The notes beneath the pieces were generated by a model that was given only the letters and a program-made list of their open reading frames with translations, was not told the DNA's origin and ran no database searches. The position numbers and the translations under genes were made by a program. A DNA stretch of 64,000 nucleotides from Prorocentrum cordatum (taxonomy: Eukaryota > Sar > Dinophyceae > Prorocentrales > Prorocentraceae): contig CAUYUJ010011481.1 of the NCBI GenBank assembly GCA_963575745.1, positions 400,998 to 464,997 of the forward strand, read 5' to 3'. This document shows positions 1 to 9,500 of the stretch, piece after piece; within the stretch, counting starts at the first letter, position 1, and each line of letters opens with the position of its first letter.

Positions 1-50
1 CAAGAGGCCCCCAAGAGGTCCCAGGAGGCCCCCCAGAAGACTTCAATTAT
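1..50. repeat. AAGAGGCCCC-family dispersed repeat, edge copy
   Basis: Starts in the middle of a run of short units of the form AAGAGGCCCC / CAGGAGGCCC. The same units recur at about 13.26-13.73, 18.74-18.85, 30.54-30.70, 31.08-31.40, 36.87-37.00 and 39.3-39.7 kb. Confidence 0.6.
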
Positions 51-109
51 CCCGGCAAAGCAACCTAACAGCGATATGTAGTAGCATAGCTGGAGGCATG
101 CAGCAGCGG

Positions 110-310
110 TAACACTCGCAGTTTGATTTTTTCCCGTGCAAAGCGCGCAAGCTGAAAAGCATTGCAGACACGCGCAGGCTGAAAAACATTCCGCGACACG
201 TGCAGGCTCACCGCGCACAGCTGCACACGAGCGCAGGCTGAGAAGCACCACGCGCATGCAGGCTGAGAAGCACCACGCGAATGCAGACGGACAGACTGAA
301 CAGCACCGCC
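110..310 (-). repeat. Array of GAPQPA-type short repeats outside the coding region
   Basis: About six degenerate copies of the unit GCAGGCTGAGAAGCACC lie here, 3' of the Rep-helicase stop codon at 338 and in the same orientation as the copies inside the gene. Because the unit also occurs outside the reading frame, it behaves as a DNA-level repeat and not only as a peptide motif. No Helitron 3' terminus (hairpin plus CTRR) could be assigned with confidence in 1-338. Confidence 0.6.
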
Positions 311-337
311 ACAACGCAACCTGCATCTCATGGCTCC

Positions 338-3300
338 TCAAGCTCGCGCAGGCCATCCCAGTTGCTGTCGGGCCTTCGCGCAAGCGATCTTCGTCGCGGC
401 AATCTTGTCCGTGAAGAGCTCGGCGAAGGCCTTGGCGATCTGTTCCGGGGGGCCGGATTCGATGATGCTCCGGTCAGGCAAGCCGTGGCTCAAGAGTTGG
501 TTGAAGCTTCTGGGGCGCGACAGGCTGACGTAGTAGGCAAGCCAAATGGACTCCTTCTTGAGTCCTGGCGGAAACGTCCAGTGCACGATGAAGCCTGGGT
601 CCGTCGTCTTGCCCTGGACGCCATGCAGAGTCCCCTGCTTTTTGGGCAGCACGGTCAACTGCGTCCTGGACACCGCGATGGCCGGGCCACCTGTCTTCGC
701 TTTGAACTTCCAGGGGCGCGCCTGCGGGGTGATCGCGAGCACTCCGCGCAGGTCGGGGCCGGCAGGCTGAGAAGCACTGCCAGCTGTCACCGGCGCGGCC
801 TTCAAGAAAAGTTCATCGCTGTCATCGATCTTGACATAGACGGCCTTTGGCATGTAGTAGAGTACGACCACGCCGTCCGAGACAATGGACGGGCGGCCCT
901 CCACCGGAGGCTCCAGAGCGTGCAGCTCTATGCCTACCACTTTGCCTGGCGCGCCACGGACATACTTCGGCGGCAAGACGGATTCTGTCAGGATGACCTC
1001 CATGCCAACGAAGAGCGGCAGCAGCCCCGGCATTTTTGCGGTAGCGCCGATGTTGGGCTCCGCGCGCATCTCGTCGTAATCAGGCTTCGCGAGGCGCGCA
1101 GCTGGTCTGTCGATTGCTGGGACGTAAAAGAGCAGCTGGCCAGCATCGTGCGCATCAAGCTTGGCCTGTGCATGCATGGCGTAAGAGACGATGCGCCACT
1201 CATAGGCCGACTCGTACCAGCCTCGTGCTGCACGCAACCGAGGGTCCCACTGAGGTGGCTGAGCGGCTTGGCTGCTGCTGGCAGCAGGCTGAGCAGCACC
1301 GCTAGAGCTAACGACCTCTGTTTTGACGATCGCCTGCCAGCTCTCGTCAGAGATCTTTTTTCCGCCTGGAGTTCTCATGGCGTGGAGAACCTCGAGTTGC
1401 AACGGGTCTGTAAAGCGCTGCATCTGCACGAAATCGATGACGTACTCGATGTCGGCGAGCAACTTCCTACCCTGTTGGCGTTCGTAGGATTGGCCCGCGT
1501 GAGGCGCCAGCAGGGAAGCGGTGGCGGGGACTGGCGGCAACTGGTAGAAGTCTCCGCACAAGATCTTCACAGGCATGCGTCCCCACGTCTCCTGCGGGCG
1601 CATGTAATTCGCGGGGTCCAGGTTGTAGCGCAACGCCCTGCCGTAGGTCGTGCGCAGTGCATCTGCATGCAGCAAAGGCCCCGGCACAGCACCCAGCTCA
1701 TCGATCACGTCGACGCCGAGTGTGCCTGTGAGGCGATCCAGCTTCTTCTGCGTTTGTGGGGTCGGGCGCAGCCTGGCTGTCTGCATGGAATCCGACATGA
1801 GCAGGCCATTGGAGGAATGCATGGTCCTGCCGCGCGGGCCGAGGTTGTGTGCGGCGTGGTTGGACTGCGCTTTGCCGAGGTATCCCTGCTCGCCGAAGTA
1901 AGTGATGGCCATCGGCTCCACCACTTTGGAGAGGGTGCGCGTCTTGCCGACACCGCCTCCACCGAGCCAGATCGCTCTGTGGTTGCCTGTCGCGGACGCC
2001 ACGGGGAGGAGATGCGTTGTCTTGTCTGGTCTGCCGTCAAATCGTTTCTGCAGAGACAACGCAAACAACGCCACCGCGTCAATCTGCTCCTCCGTGCAGT
2101 GGGCATCAGTGACGAGCTTCCACGCAACAGCCGCCGGGCCCTGCATGGCCAAGAGCTGCGGAACGAGTTCTGGTTGGGCGTCCTCGGCAGCAGGCTGAGG
2201 AGCACCGCTGGGGAGCCAGTCGTCCGCAGCATCGGGCAAGATCTCTCCATCCGGGCTCGCTTGCTTCTTTTGGAGCGCAATGCTTTGCCGCTGCAGGGCG
2301 AGCATGTCAGAAAAGGTCTCGTCCAGCCGCGTGCCCTGATGTTCCCGCGCGCCGCTGCTGGCTGGCAGTGCAAAGCTGGGCTGCAGCATGCCGCTGCACG
2401 CTCGGTCGAGGTTCTTCAACTGCTTATCGGCGTAGCTGAGGCGGCCCTTCTGGTCCAAGCGCTGCAGTTGGTCTTGCTGTAGGGCCAGCTCGGTTGCTCT
2501 GACGTGGTCCCGCAGCGGAAACCGGGAGATCTCGGTAATCTCGGCGTCCTCCACGTCCTCCTCTACGTCGCTGCCGCCGCCTCCACCCACGTCAACGAGC
2601 TCCAGCGGGACTCGCCCCTTGACCCCTTCGGCATCGCTCGCGGAGTCTTCATCCGCCTCGAGGTGTGCAGTCGTTGCTGGCCGAGGCTTAACCCGCGCCT
2701 CCGCCGCGAGGTCCACGTGCGCCAGCACGTCTCGCGCCACGGTCGCGCAGAACTCCGCCAGGGTGCACTGTTCCTCGTGCCACCGGCAATGGTGGTCACT
2801 GAAGGCAAGGATGCGCCGTGCCGCCTCCGCTGGCATGCGCCGCGCCAGCTGGGACCTTGCGAAGTGCGCTAGGCTGAGGAGCACCAGCTCGCCCTCCTCG
2901 AGGTTCGCCCGGGGCTCTTTCAGCTCGGAGAAGAGGGTCGTGTCCGCGAGCACGAGCCTCTTGCGGGCCAGGCGGCTCCTGGAGTCTGCGCGCGCTGCCA
3001 ACACGTGGATCTCCGCGCACCGAAGCCGCCACGCCCGCTCGAACGAGTATGGGCGCACGGCGGGGCAGTCGCAGTTCCTCAGCATATGGCTGTACTGAGT
3101 AACGCAGCCACAAGAGAGGGGACACTCGCACGCCCAAGGCGTGAAGAGGAGGGCCTTGAAGAGCGAGTTCTGCTCGGGGTCCTGCGCCCATGTCGGGCAC
3201 TGGAAGCCATCGATGGTGGGCACGGAACTCCGCGTCAACCGGACCTCCTGCATGCACCGCGGAGCCAAGACGTAGTGGCTCTCGAAGGCGAAGAATCGCG

Positions 3301-6082
3301 GTCCAGAAGCTTTGACCCGGCTCGGCTTCAGGACTCGCCGGACGTACATCCTGTAGACGTAGTACGGCATGGTCTGCAGGCGAGGGCCTCTGTGGGCGTA
3401 GTCGTCGGCCGCGTTCGTGCTGGTGGTGCACACGTGCATGTCCTCGCACTCCGCACCGCCACCTTGCTCATCACCAGCAGGAGTGTCTCCAGGAGGCTGA
3501 GGAGCACCGCTGGTGTCACCTGCTGCGTCCTCCTCCTCGTTGTCGGCGTCAGGGATCTGGATGCGGACTGCTTGTATTGGCACCTGATCATTATGCGTCT
3601 CCTCGCCCGAACCTTCATGGTTTAGCAAGCGTTTGCACTGCTGGCAGGCCCACTGTAGTTGTCTCGTGAAGAGCCGCACATTGTGGTGCGACTGGAGGCA
3701 GTCGCCGCCTGTGAGGATATGCACGGCCACCTCCGTCGTGGAGAGCCAGAAGCACCGGTTCGCCATCGACGCCAGGCGGATACAGACCCGCCGAGCGCGG
3801 CGAGCGAGATCCTCGCGCGTCCGGCCCCGTTTGGCCAGCGTCTGGTCGTCGCCATCAGCGCCGCCCTCACTGAGCACCTTCCGGGCTTCCTCCTCCTTCT
3901 CGTCCCTCTCCTGCTGCTCCAGACGCTGCATGCCGGTGAGCATAGACTGGAAGAGCGGCGTCATGGACTCCATCATCTTGCCCTGGTACTTCGTGATGTA
4001 GAAGTCCATGGAGAAAGCCTTCTGGAAAGCAGCTTGGAAGCTCTCCACGACAGATGCATCTGTCGGATGCAAGGAGCCACAACCGTAGAGCCACTTTTTG
4101 CGGCCGCCGAGTTGTTTGGATGAGCGCAATGCGATTGCCGACTCTGGGTTCTTCATGCTGGCCGTTTTCCTGGTAAGCCTTCTGCGCTTGGCCAGCTGAG
4201 CTGGGGCGGCCGCAGGCAGTCCGTCCTGGGCAGGCTGAGGAGCACCACCAGGCTGAAGCACTTTTGCTGCCTCGGCAGACTCGTCAGGCGCGCACATCAA
4301 GAACTGGAAATCCACGTTGCACCGGCTGGTCACTTGAGAGACGTCGTTGCTGGAGCTCCTGAACGGCTGGTCGCGTTTGACCTGGCAGCGGCACCGCTGG
4401 TTGCGGTCATCAGAGAAGTCGATGAACGGAGTCCGGACCAAAGGCTTGCCGCGCCGACGCACTCGCTTGGTGCGGCCTGCTAGACATAGCTGCTGGATGC
4501 GAAAGAACCAGAAGCGGCACGACGGGGTTCTGTTCGAGCGCAGACTCTCTTTGGCCTCGAGCTTCTTCTTGACGTACTTGACGCACGTCTCGGTGCTGTC
4601 GTGCTCGCGGTTGGAGCAGATGTTGCAAAAGAAGTCACGGCTAAACGCTACCGCCCAAGCCTCCGCATCTGCGGTAATCTCCTCGACCGAAGCCGGCGAG
4701 CCATCGGGCTTGAGGACTTCCTGAATCGCTCCATCCTCGTTCGTCTGGAAGAGGCTAGCATGGCTGGCTGCCATGGCAGGCTGAGGAGCGCCACCCAGCT
4801 GCCCGAAGCTAGTTCGTTGGCGGTAGCTTGGAAACGTAGACTGAAAGGCTCCTGTGAGCGGGAGGCCCCGATACGCTGCAGCGCCGATTGCAGGCATCCG
4901 GTTCTCTGCGGCTGCCCGCGCTCGCTCCTCCACCAGGTGCGGCTGCTCCACTGGCGGGCCGAGAGGCACCTCGTCGCGCAGGGTGCCGTCCTCCTCTTCC
5001 CCTCCGTCCATGCGGCTCTGTCGTTGCTGCCTGGCTGTGAAAGGCTCTGGCGCGACGTCAGGAAGCCCCAGCTGCCGTGCGGGCTCGTTGGCAGCTTCGT
5101 ACTGCACGGTCTCCGCGGTGGAAAGAAGGGCAGTTCGCAGCTCCCGAGCGGCGGTGCGCAGGCCTCCGACCACTGCCGACCGCAGCCACGCCATCGTAGG
5201 CCCGATGACGCTGTGGCCTTTGCCGTGGCCGCACGTGAAGCCCCGACCCTGCGCTTCGAAAGGCGCTTGTACATCAGTGGTGCCTGGGGCCACGCACGGC
5301 TGCAGAGTCGCTGCCACGTCGTCCTCCGTTGTCACCGCCTGTCGGGCCAGCGTTGTGCGGCCAACAAACAGGCGCTCTAAGCCGATGATGTAGCGGTAGT
5401 GAAGCTCCGTCATCAACAGGAAGAACTTGGCCTGCGCCCGCGGGTCTGCTGCCACTATCTGGTGCATCCGCTCCAGAGAAGGCATGGTCGGAGCTGGACT
5501 CCGCAGGTCAGGGCCGGCAAGCTGAAAAGCGCCGCCGGCTCTGGCCACCGCGCCAACCGCGCCCCCGCGAATGTCTAAGTGGCTCCGCTTTCCGGGCCCT
5601 TCGTGGAGTTGGAGGACCAACGGGCTGTACGCGCCTGCGAAGTTCGGTGTGACGAAGAAGCTGGCCGCGCCGAACTTGAGGTTGTTGCCGTGCCCGTTGA
5701 AGCGGAGTGCGGTTTTCCGCCCCTCCGTGCCAGGGACATCGGAAGTGCTAAGTAGCAACGTCCTGAGGGCAGTCTTGACCTTGGCAGGCATGCCCGGGCG
5801 TGAAATGGCGGAGCCGATGCAGTCGGCCGGCTTAGCGATGTTTAGCGCCTCCATGAAATCCTCCGCCGACGCCTCTGACAGGATCTGGAGGTCAGTGCCG
5901 AAGCCTTTCCTGCCAATCGCCGCCCGAGTGCCTTTCAAGAGCCGCAGCCGGCGGATCACGTCGCCGAAGACAGCAATGATCTCTGGCGAGCTGAAGCGGC
6001 TCTGGCAGGCTGCCTCGTAGGGCTCCTCGTCGGTCGCGAGAGAGTACTCGAGCTCCTCCAGGTTGATGAGGCGCCGTGCGAC
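338..6082 (-). CDS. Helitron-type Rep-helicase, C-terminal block (Rep HUH region plus Pif1-like SF1B helicase)
   Basis: This is the catalytic half of a rolling-circle (Helitron) transposase. Residues are numbered from the GTG codon at 5959. Residues ~75-260 match a Helitron_like_N region, with the box E-A-Q-G-R-G-F-T-C-G-H-G-K-G-H near 236-249. The canonical His-x-His (HUH) site is altered: the best alignment gives C243-G-H245, with another His at 249. A catalytic tyrosine box Y-I-T-K-Y lies at 654-658. Around 950 is a Cys cluster (CECPLSCGC) followed by acidic linkers. The helicase has Walker A GGGGVGKT at ~1333-1340, Walker B VIDEL with Asp1420, motif III GDFYQLPPV at ~1470, and late motifs GVQGKTT (~1780) and YVSLSRPRS (~1812), so it is Pif1-like and looks intact. 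The frame is open upstream of 5959 to a stop at 6110-6112 without an ATG, and the conserved text R-R-L-I-N-L-E-E-L-E-Y begins at 6079. The block therefore continues an upstream exon. Linkers carry inserted GAPQPA-like peptides. Activity is unknown. Confidence 0.85.
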   Translation of the reverse strand, partial: VARRLINLEELEYSLATDEEPYEAACQSRFSSPEIIAVFGDVIRRLRLLKGTRAAIGRKGFGTDLQILSEASAEDFMEALNIAKPADCIGSAISRPGMPAKVKTALRTLLLSTSDVPGTEGRKTALRFNGHGNNLKFGAASFFVTPNFAGAYSPLVLQLHEGPGKRSHLDIRGGAVGAVARAGGAFQLAGPDLRSPAPTMPSLERMHQIVAADPRAQAKFFLLMTELHYRYIIGLERLFVGRTTLARQAVTTEDDVAATLQPCVAPGTTDVQAPFEAQGRGFTCGHGKGHSVIGPTMAWLRSAVVGGLRTAARELRTALLSTAETVQYEAANEPARQLGLPDVAPEPFTARQQRQSRMDGGEEEDGTLRDEVPLGPPVEQPHLVEERARAAAENRMPAIGAAAYRGLPLTGAFQSTFPSYRQRTSFGQLGGAPQPAMAASHASLFQTNEDGAIQEVLKPDGSPASVEEITADAEAWAVAFSRDFFCNICSNREHDSTETCVKYVKKKLEAKESLRSNRTPSCRFWFFRIQQLCLAGRTKRVRRRGKPLVRTPFIDFSDDRNQRCRCQVKRDQPFRSSSNDVSQVTSRCNVDFQFLMCAPDESAEAAKVLQPGGAPQPAQDGLPAAAPAQLAKRRRLTRKTASMKNPESAIALRSSKQLGGRKKWLYGCGSLHPTDASVVESFQAAFQKAFSMDFYITKYQGKMMESMTPLFQSMLTGMQRLEQQERDEKEEEARKVLSEGGADGDDQTLAKRGRTREDLARRARRVCIRLASMANRCFWLSTTEVAVHILTGGDCLQSHHNVRLFTRQLQWACQQCKRLLNHEGSGEETHNDQVPIQAVRIQIPDADNEEEDAAGDTSGAPQPPGDTPAGDEQGGGAECEDMHVCTTSTNAADDYAHRGPRLQTMPYYVYRMYVRRVLKPSRVKASGPRFFAFESHYVLAPRCMQEVRLTRSSVPTIDGFQCPTWAQDPEQNSLFKALLFTPWACECPLSCGCVTQYSHMLRNCDCPAVRPYSFERAWRLRCAEIHVLAARADSRSRLARKRLVLADTTLFSELKEPRANLEEGELVLLSLAHFARSQLARRMPAEAARRILAFSDHHCRWHEEQCTLAEFCATVARDVLAHVDLAAEARVKPRPATTAHLEADEDSASDAEGVKGRVPLELVDVGGGGGSDVEEDVEDAEITEISRFPLRDHVRATELALQQDQLQRLDQKGRLSYADKQLKNLDRACSGMLQPSFALPASSGAREHQGTRLDETFSDMLALQRQSIALQKKQASPDGEILPDAADDWLPSGAPQPAAEDAQPELVPQLLAMQGPAAVAWKLVTDAHCTEEQIDAVALFALSLQKRFDGRPDKTTHLLPVASATGNHRAIWLGGGGVGKTRTLSKVVEPMAITYFGEQGYLGKAQSNHAAHNLGPRGRTMHSSNGLLMSDSMQTARLRPTPQTQKKLDRLTGTLGVDVIDELGAVPGPLLHADALRTTYGRALRYNLDPANYMRPQETWGRMPVKILCGDFYQLPPVPATASLLAPHAGQSYERQQGRKLLADIEYVIDFVQMQRFTDPLQLEVLHAMRTPGGKKISDESWQAIVKTEVVSSSGAAQPAASSSQAAQPPQWDPRLRAARGWYESAYEWRIVSYAMHAQAKLDAHDAGQLLFYVPAIDRPAARLAKPDYDEMRAEPNIGATAKMPGLLPLFVGMEVILTESVLPPKYVRGAPGKVVGIELHALEPPVEGRPSIVSDGVVVLYYMPKAVYVKIDDSDELFLKAAPVTAGSASQPAGPDLRGVLAITPQARPWKFKAKTGGPAIAVSRTQLTVLPKKQGTLHGVQGKTTDPGFIVHWTFPPGLKKESIWLAYYVSLSRPRSFNQLLSHGLPDRSIIESGPPEQIAKAFAELFTDKIAATKIACAKARQQLGWPARA

Positions 6083-6585
6083 CTCGAAGGACGAAGAAAC
6101 GAGACACTGCTATGAAGACATGTAGGTCCAAACGCAACCTTGCGTTCAACGGATGTATGTCCAAACGAGACACTGATATCAACACATGTAGGTCCAAACG
6201 AGACACTGCGATCAACGCATGTAGGTCCAAACGGGACACAGTAGGTCCAAACGGAACAGTGCTATCAATAGATATAGGTCCAAACGAGACACTGCTATCA
6301 ACATGTGTAGGTCCAAACGAGACACTGCTATCGACACATGTAGGTCCAAACGAGACAGTGGTATCAGTGGGTGTAGATCCAAACGAGACACTGTTATGAA
6401 ACATGTAGGTCCAAACGAGACACTGCTATCAACGCACGTAGGTACAAACAAGACACTGCGATCAATGGATGTAGGCCTCCACGAGACACTGCTATCAACA
6501 CATGTAGGTCCAAACGACACACTGCTATCAATGGATCGACTCCACTATCAACACTGGTAGCATAAGTAGTATTCCTGGGGAAGAC
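6083..6585 (-). other. Putative 503-bp intron (or repeat insertion) splitting the Rep-helicase gene
   Basis: On the minus strand, block 1 reads ...E-R-P-M-L-F-E-Q and is followed by GTCTTC at 6585. Block 2 resumes after TTCGAG at 6083 with V-A-R-R-L-I-N-L-E-E-L-E-Y. Joining CAG (6588-6586) to GTC (6082-6080) preserves phase 0 and gives one continuous protein. Both junctions carry AGGTC, so the exact cut within it is ambiguous. Such a short direct repeat fits dinoflagellate introns or a target duplication. The interior is a 33-bp tandem repeat. Without cDNA, a repeat expansion that disrupts the gene is the alternative. Confidence 0.6.
6100..6540. repeat. 33-bp tandem repeat (about 13 units)
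   Basis: Units run CGAGACACTGCTATCAACAC followed by ATGTAGGTCCAAA, 33 bp, with point differences and at least one shortened unit near 6231-6250. Because 33 is divisible by three, several frames stay open on both strands and produce artificial ORFs with 11-residue repeats (G-P-N-E-T-L-L-S-T-H-V on the plus strand). I regard these as by-products and not as proteins. Confidence 0.9.
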
Positions 6586-9500
6586 CTGTTCGAACAGCAT
6601 GGGCCGCTCCCGCTCGAGGTTCGGCGCGCCGTCCCCGAACCAGAACTCTGTGTAGCACGCCGGCCAAGACCTGCTGTCGAAAGAACTCAAGGGTTTCTGC
6701 GTAGGCACCGATAAGGAGTGCGGGCCCACAGCTCTGCACGCGTCTGCTCCTGCTTGCGCTTTCTCCAGCACCACCTGCGCTCGCTCGTCGAACGAACGAG
6801 CAGCACTCTGTACATCGAGAACCATGCTGCGCATCGTATGCCTGCCGCCCTCGTCGGCAACAGGCTGAAGAGCACCGCTGCTGTCTGCCACTGTCGGTGT
6901 CACCTCGTTCTTGGCGATGCGTGCTGCCTGCTCCTGCAGCGCCACCAGCGTGCCTTGCAGCGCTTGCATCATTCGGACTGGAGCGATGTCATGCACTGGA
7001 TCCACTGCAACTGTGACCTCTGCCACATTTTCATGCAGGTAGGCCATGTCAGGCTGTTCTGCTGCTTCTCCGTCTTTGTCTGTCTCTGTCTCCTCGTCAG
7101 ACTCGTCTCCCGCCTCGTCGTTTCTGCCCACTTCCGGCGCCCTGGATGCTGGCCCCAACAGACGTACCGGGGCTTTGTCCACACCGTCCACTGGTTGCAG
7201 ACAGGCTTGGACGTGGTCTGGCACGCCGTCCTCCGGCAGCCGTGTCGGGGCAACATCCTCCCGGACGGATACCTCGGAAAAGGTTGCGCACTGCTGCTTG
7301 CGCTCCCTCACGATCTGCATATACTCGCCGCGCTTGACTGTTGCCCAGTACGCCTTGTGGAGTTTGTGCGCGGCGCCCGAGAAAACGATGTTCAGAGAGT
7401 CCACAAGCGCGCCCTGCTCCGGGGGCAGCTCCATGGTCGGGATTTGCGCCGTGGGCTGGGCGAAGAGGATAGTGTTGCCCGAGATGCCTTTCTGCTGGAC
7501 ATCCGGAGCGCCCTTGCCGAGGCGGACTTGCTTCCAACAGCATCGGCCAAGGGACGCCAGCATCTTAGTAGCTTTCGAAGCGTTGCGGACGAGCATGAGC
7601 TCCCGGCCGATCCAGTTGTCGTTGACCAGGGCGTTTAACGGCATCTTCGGTTTCTTGGCGCACAGGTCATTGAGGCAATCCCAACAGACCCACACCAACG
7701 CGTTGGCATCTCCCACCCCTGCGCACGGAGGCCTCTCGTCCGCAGGCTGAGAAGCTCCGCCGGACCTGTCGGCAGCAGGCTGAGAAGCACCGCAGGTTCC
7801 CGCCGTTGCTTCTGGTGGTGCAACCACAGGGACTCGGCGGGAGTGTAGCAGCCACCGCCACTCTGGGTGCTCCGGATGCTGAACGCTGGACGCATGCAGC
7901 TGTTCGCACGGGATCAGTGGCCACCGCTGCCTGTGCCTGTCCACGTCCAGGAGCTTCTGCACGAGCTCCGGGGACTGCAAGTAGTACACCCCGCGGTGCT
8001 TCACCAGAGCACGCTTGGGTGGAGCATCTGCCTCGCCATCGGATAGGTCATCACGATCGCTTGCTGAGTCGGCGCAGTGCTCAAAGACACGCTCCTCCGG
8101 CACTGCTCCAAACAGGCTGAGTTTGTGGCGATGCTCCAGGTAGTCTTTCTGCGCACAGACTACGCAGGCTGCCTCGCTTCGGGGCACCGCCTCGCCGCCC
8201 GAGAAGCGGTTGGCCTTGCTGCCAGGGTGACAGAACTGTTGGAAGTAAGCAAAATTCTGCACCATGATCCTCTTCTCTTGAGCGGTTATCGGCCTGCAGC
8301 CAGCGTGTGCCATCAGGTACAGCACCCGTTTGCGGTATTCTGCAACGCCGGCGTGGTGGCACTGCTTATGCCGCGCAAAGTCCTCTTCTATTAAGAAATC
8401 GCAGTCGCAGAGCTGGCAGACGAGCGGTCCCGTCATGACTGCACGGTTAGAGAAAACGCGCAACTGGTTCCCCTCTACTTCGCCGCCGGGGACGTAGCAG
8501 CTCTTCCCCGCGGGAGCAGCCAACGCTCTCCGCACTCGCTCCGCGTACCTCTGCGCAAATTCCCTGCGCTGCGCAGGCTGAGGAGCACCGCGGCTGGACA
8601 CAAGCTCTTTGTAGGTGGCCAGGCGCCGCAGGATTGCCTTGTTACGAATGCCACTCTCCAGCATCAGCAGATCCTGGTCGATCCTGTTCTGCGCCTCCTC
8701 AGCGAACCCTTCCATGGGGTTTGGCCTTTCCTCCGCCTCCGCGATGCGAAGCATTGTTTTGCCATCGCTTTCCGCCTGCTGGAGTGCCTGGAGCTCGGCC
8801 TCCTGCTCGGGAGAGAACTGCTTGGCCTTCAATCCTTTCCGAACTAGCCAGCCTAGTTGCCGCTCTGCAACATTACGCCCGGCGGACTCCTTCGGAAAGC
8901 GGCCGAGGTCTCGCACCTGCTGCATGACCTCCTCGATCTTCGTCTGCTGCATGAGCCCGTCGGACTTTGAAGCTCGGCTGCCCGCCTGCTGCAGAGTTTG
9001 AAGTTCGGCCTCCTGCTCCGGTGAGAAATGCTTGGCCTTCCGTGTTTTTCGGATGTGCCAAGCCAACTGCCGCTCTGCAAGCGGGCGTTGAGCGCTCTCC
9101 TTCGGCCAGCTGCCGAATTCGCGCACCTGCTGCAGGATATAATCGGTCTTCTGCTTCCGCTTGAACTCCTCGGTTGCAGCACGCTGAGCAGCAACACCTG
9201 CAGCACGCTGAGCAGCAGCGCTGACGGCGCGTGACTCCTCGAGGTCTTGCAATTCCAACATCACGTCACTAGGAATGCCCTCGCGGTGTTCAAAGAAACG
9301 TTTGGCCAACTTGTTTTCAGCTCGTGCTTCCTCAGACGTTCCTTTATTTCGCATCGGTATACGACCGAACTGCTTCACGTCCTCGACGAGCGTTTGCAGA
9401 GATCCGCTTAATGCAGAACGCTGAAGGGCAGCGCTGACAGCGGCTGACTCTGAAGGCGTGGCGCATTCGAGGGCTTGCAACTCTAACATAACGTCATTAG

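Noticed and set aside
281-2482. 733-residue plus-strand open frame
   Set aside because: It is antisense to the helicase half of the Rep-helicase, whose Walker and motif III/VI signatures are on the minus strand. It shows no motif of its own and stays open because of GC bias.
6076-6560. Plus-strand ORFs with 11-residue G-P-N-E-T-L-L-S repeats
   Set aside because: A 33-bp tandem repeat leaves frames open automatically. The flanks belong to the minus-strand gene.
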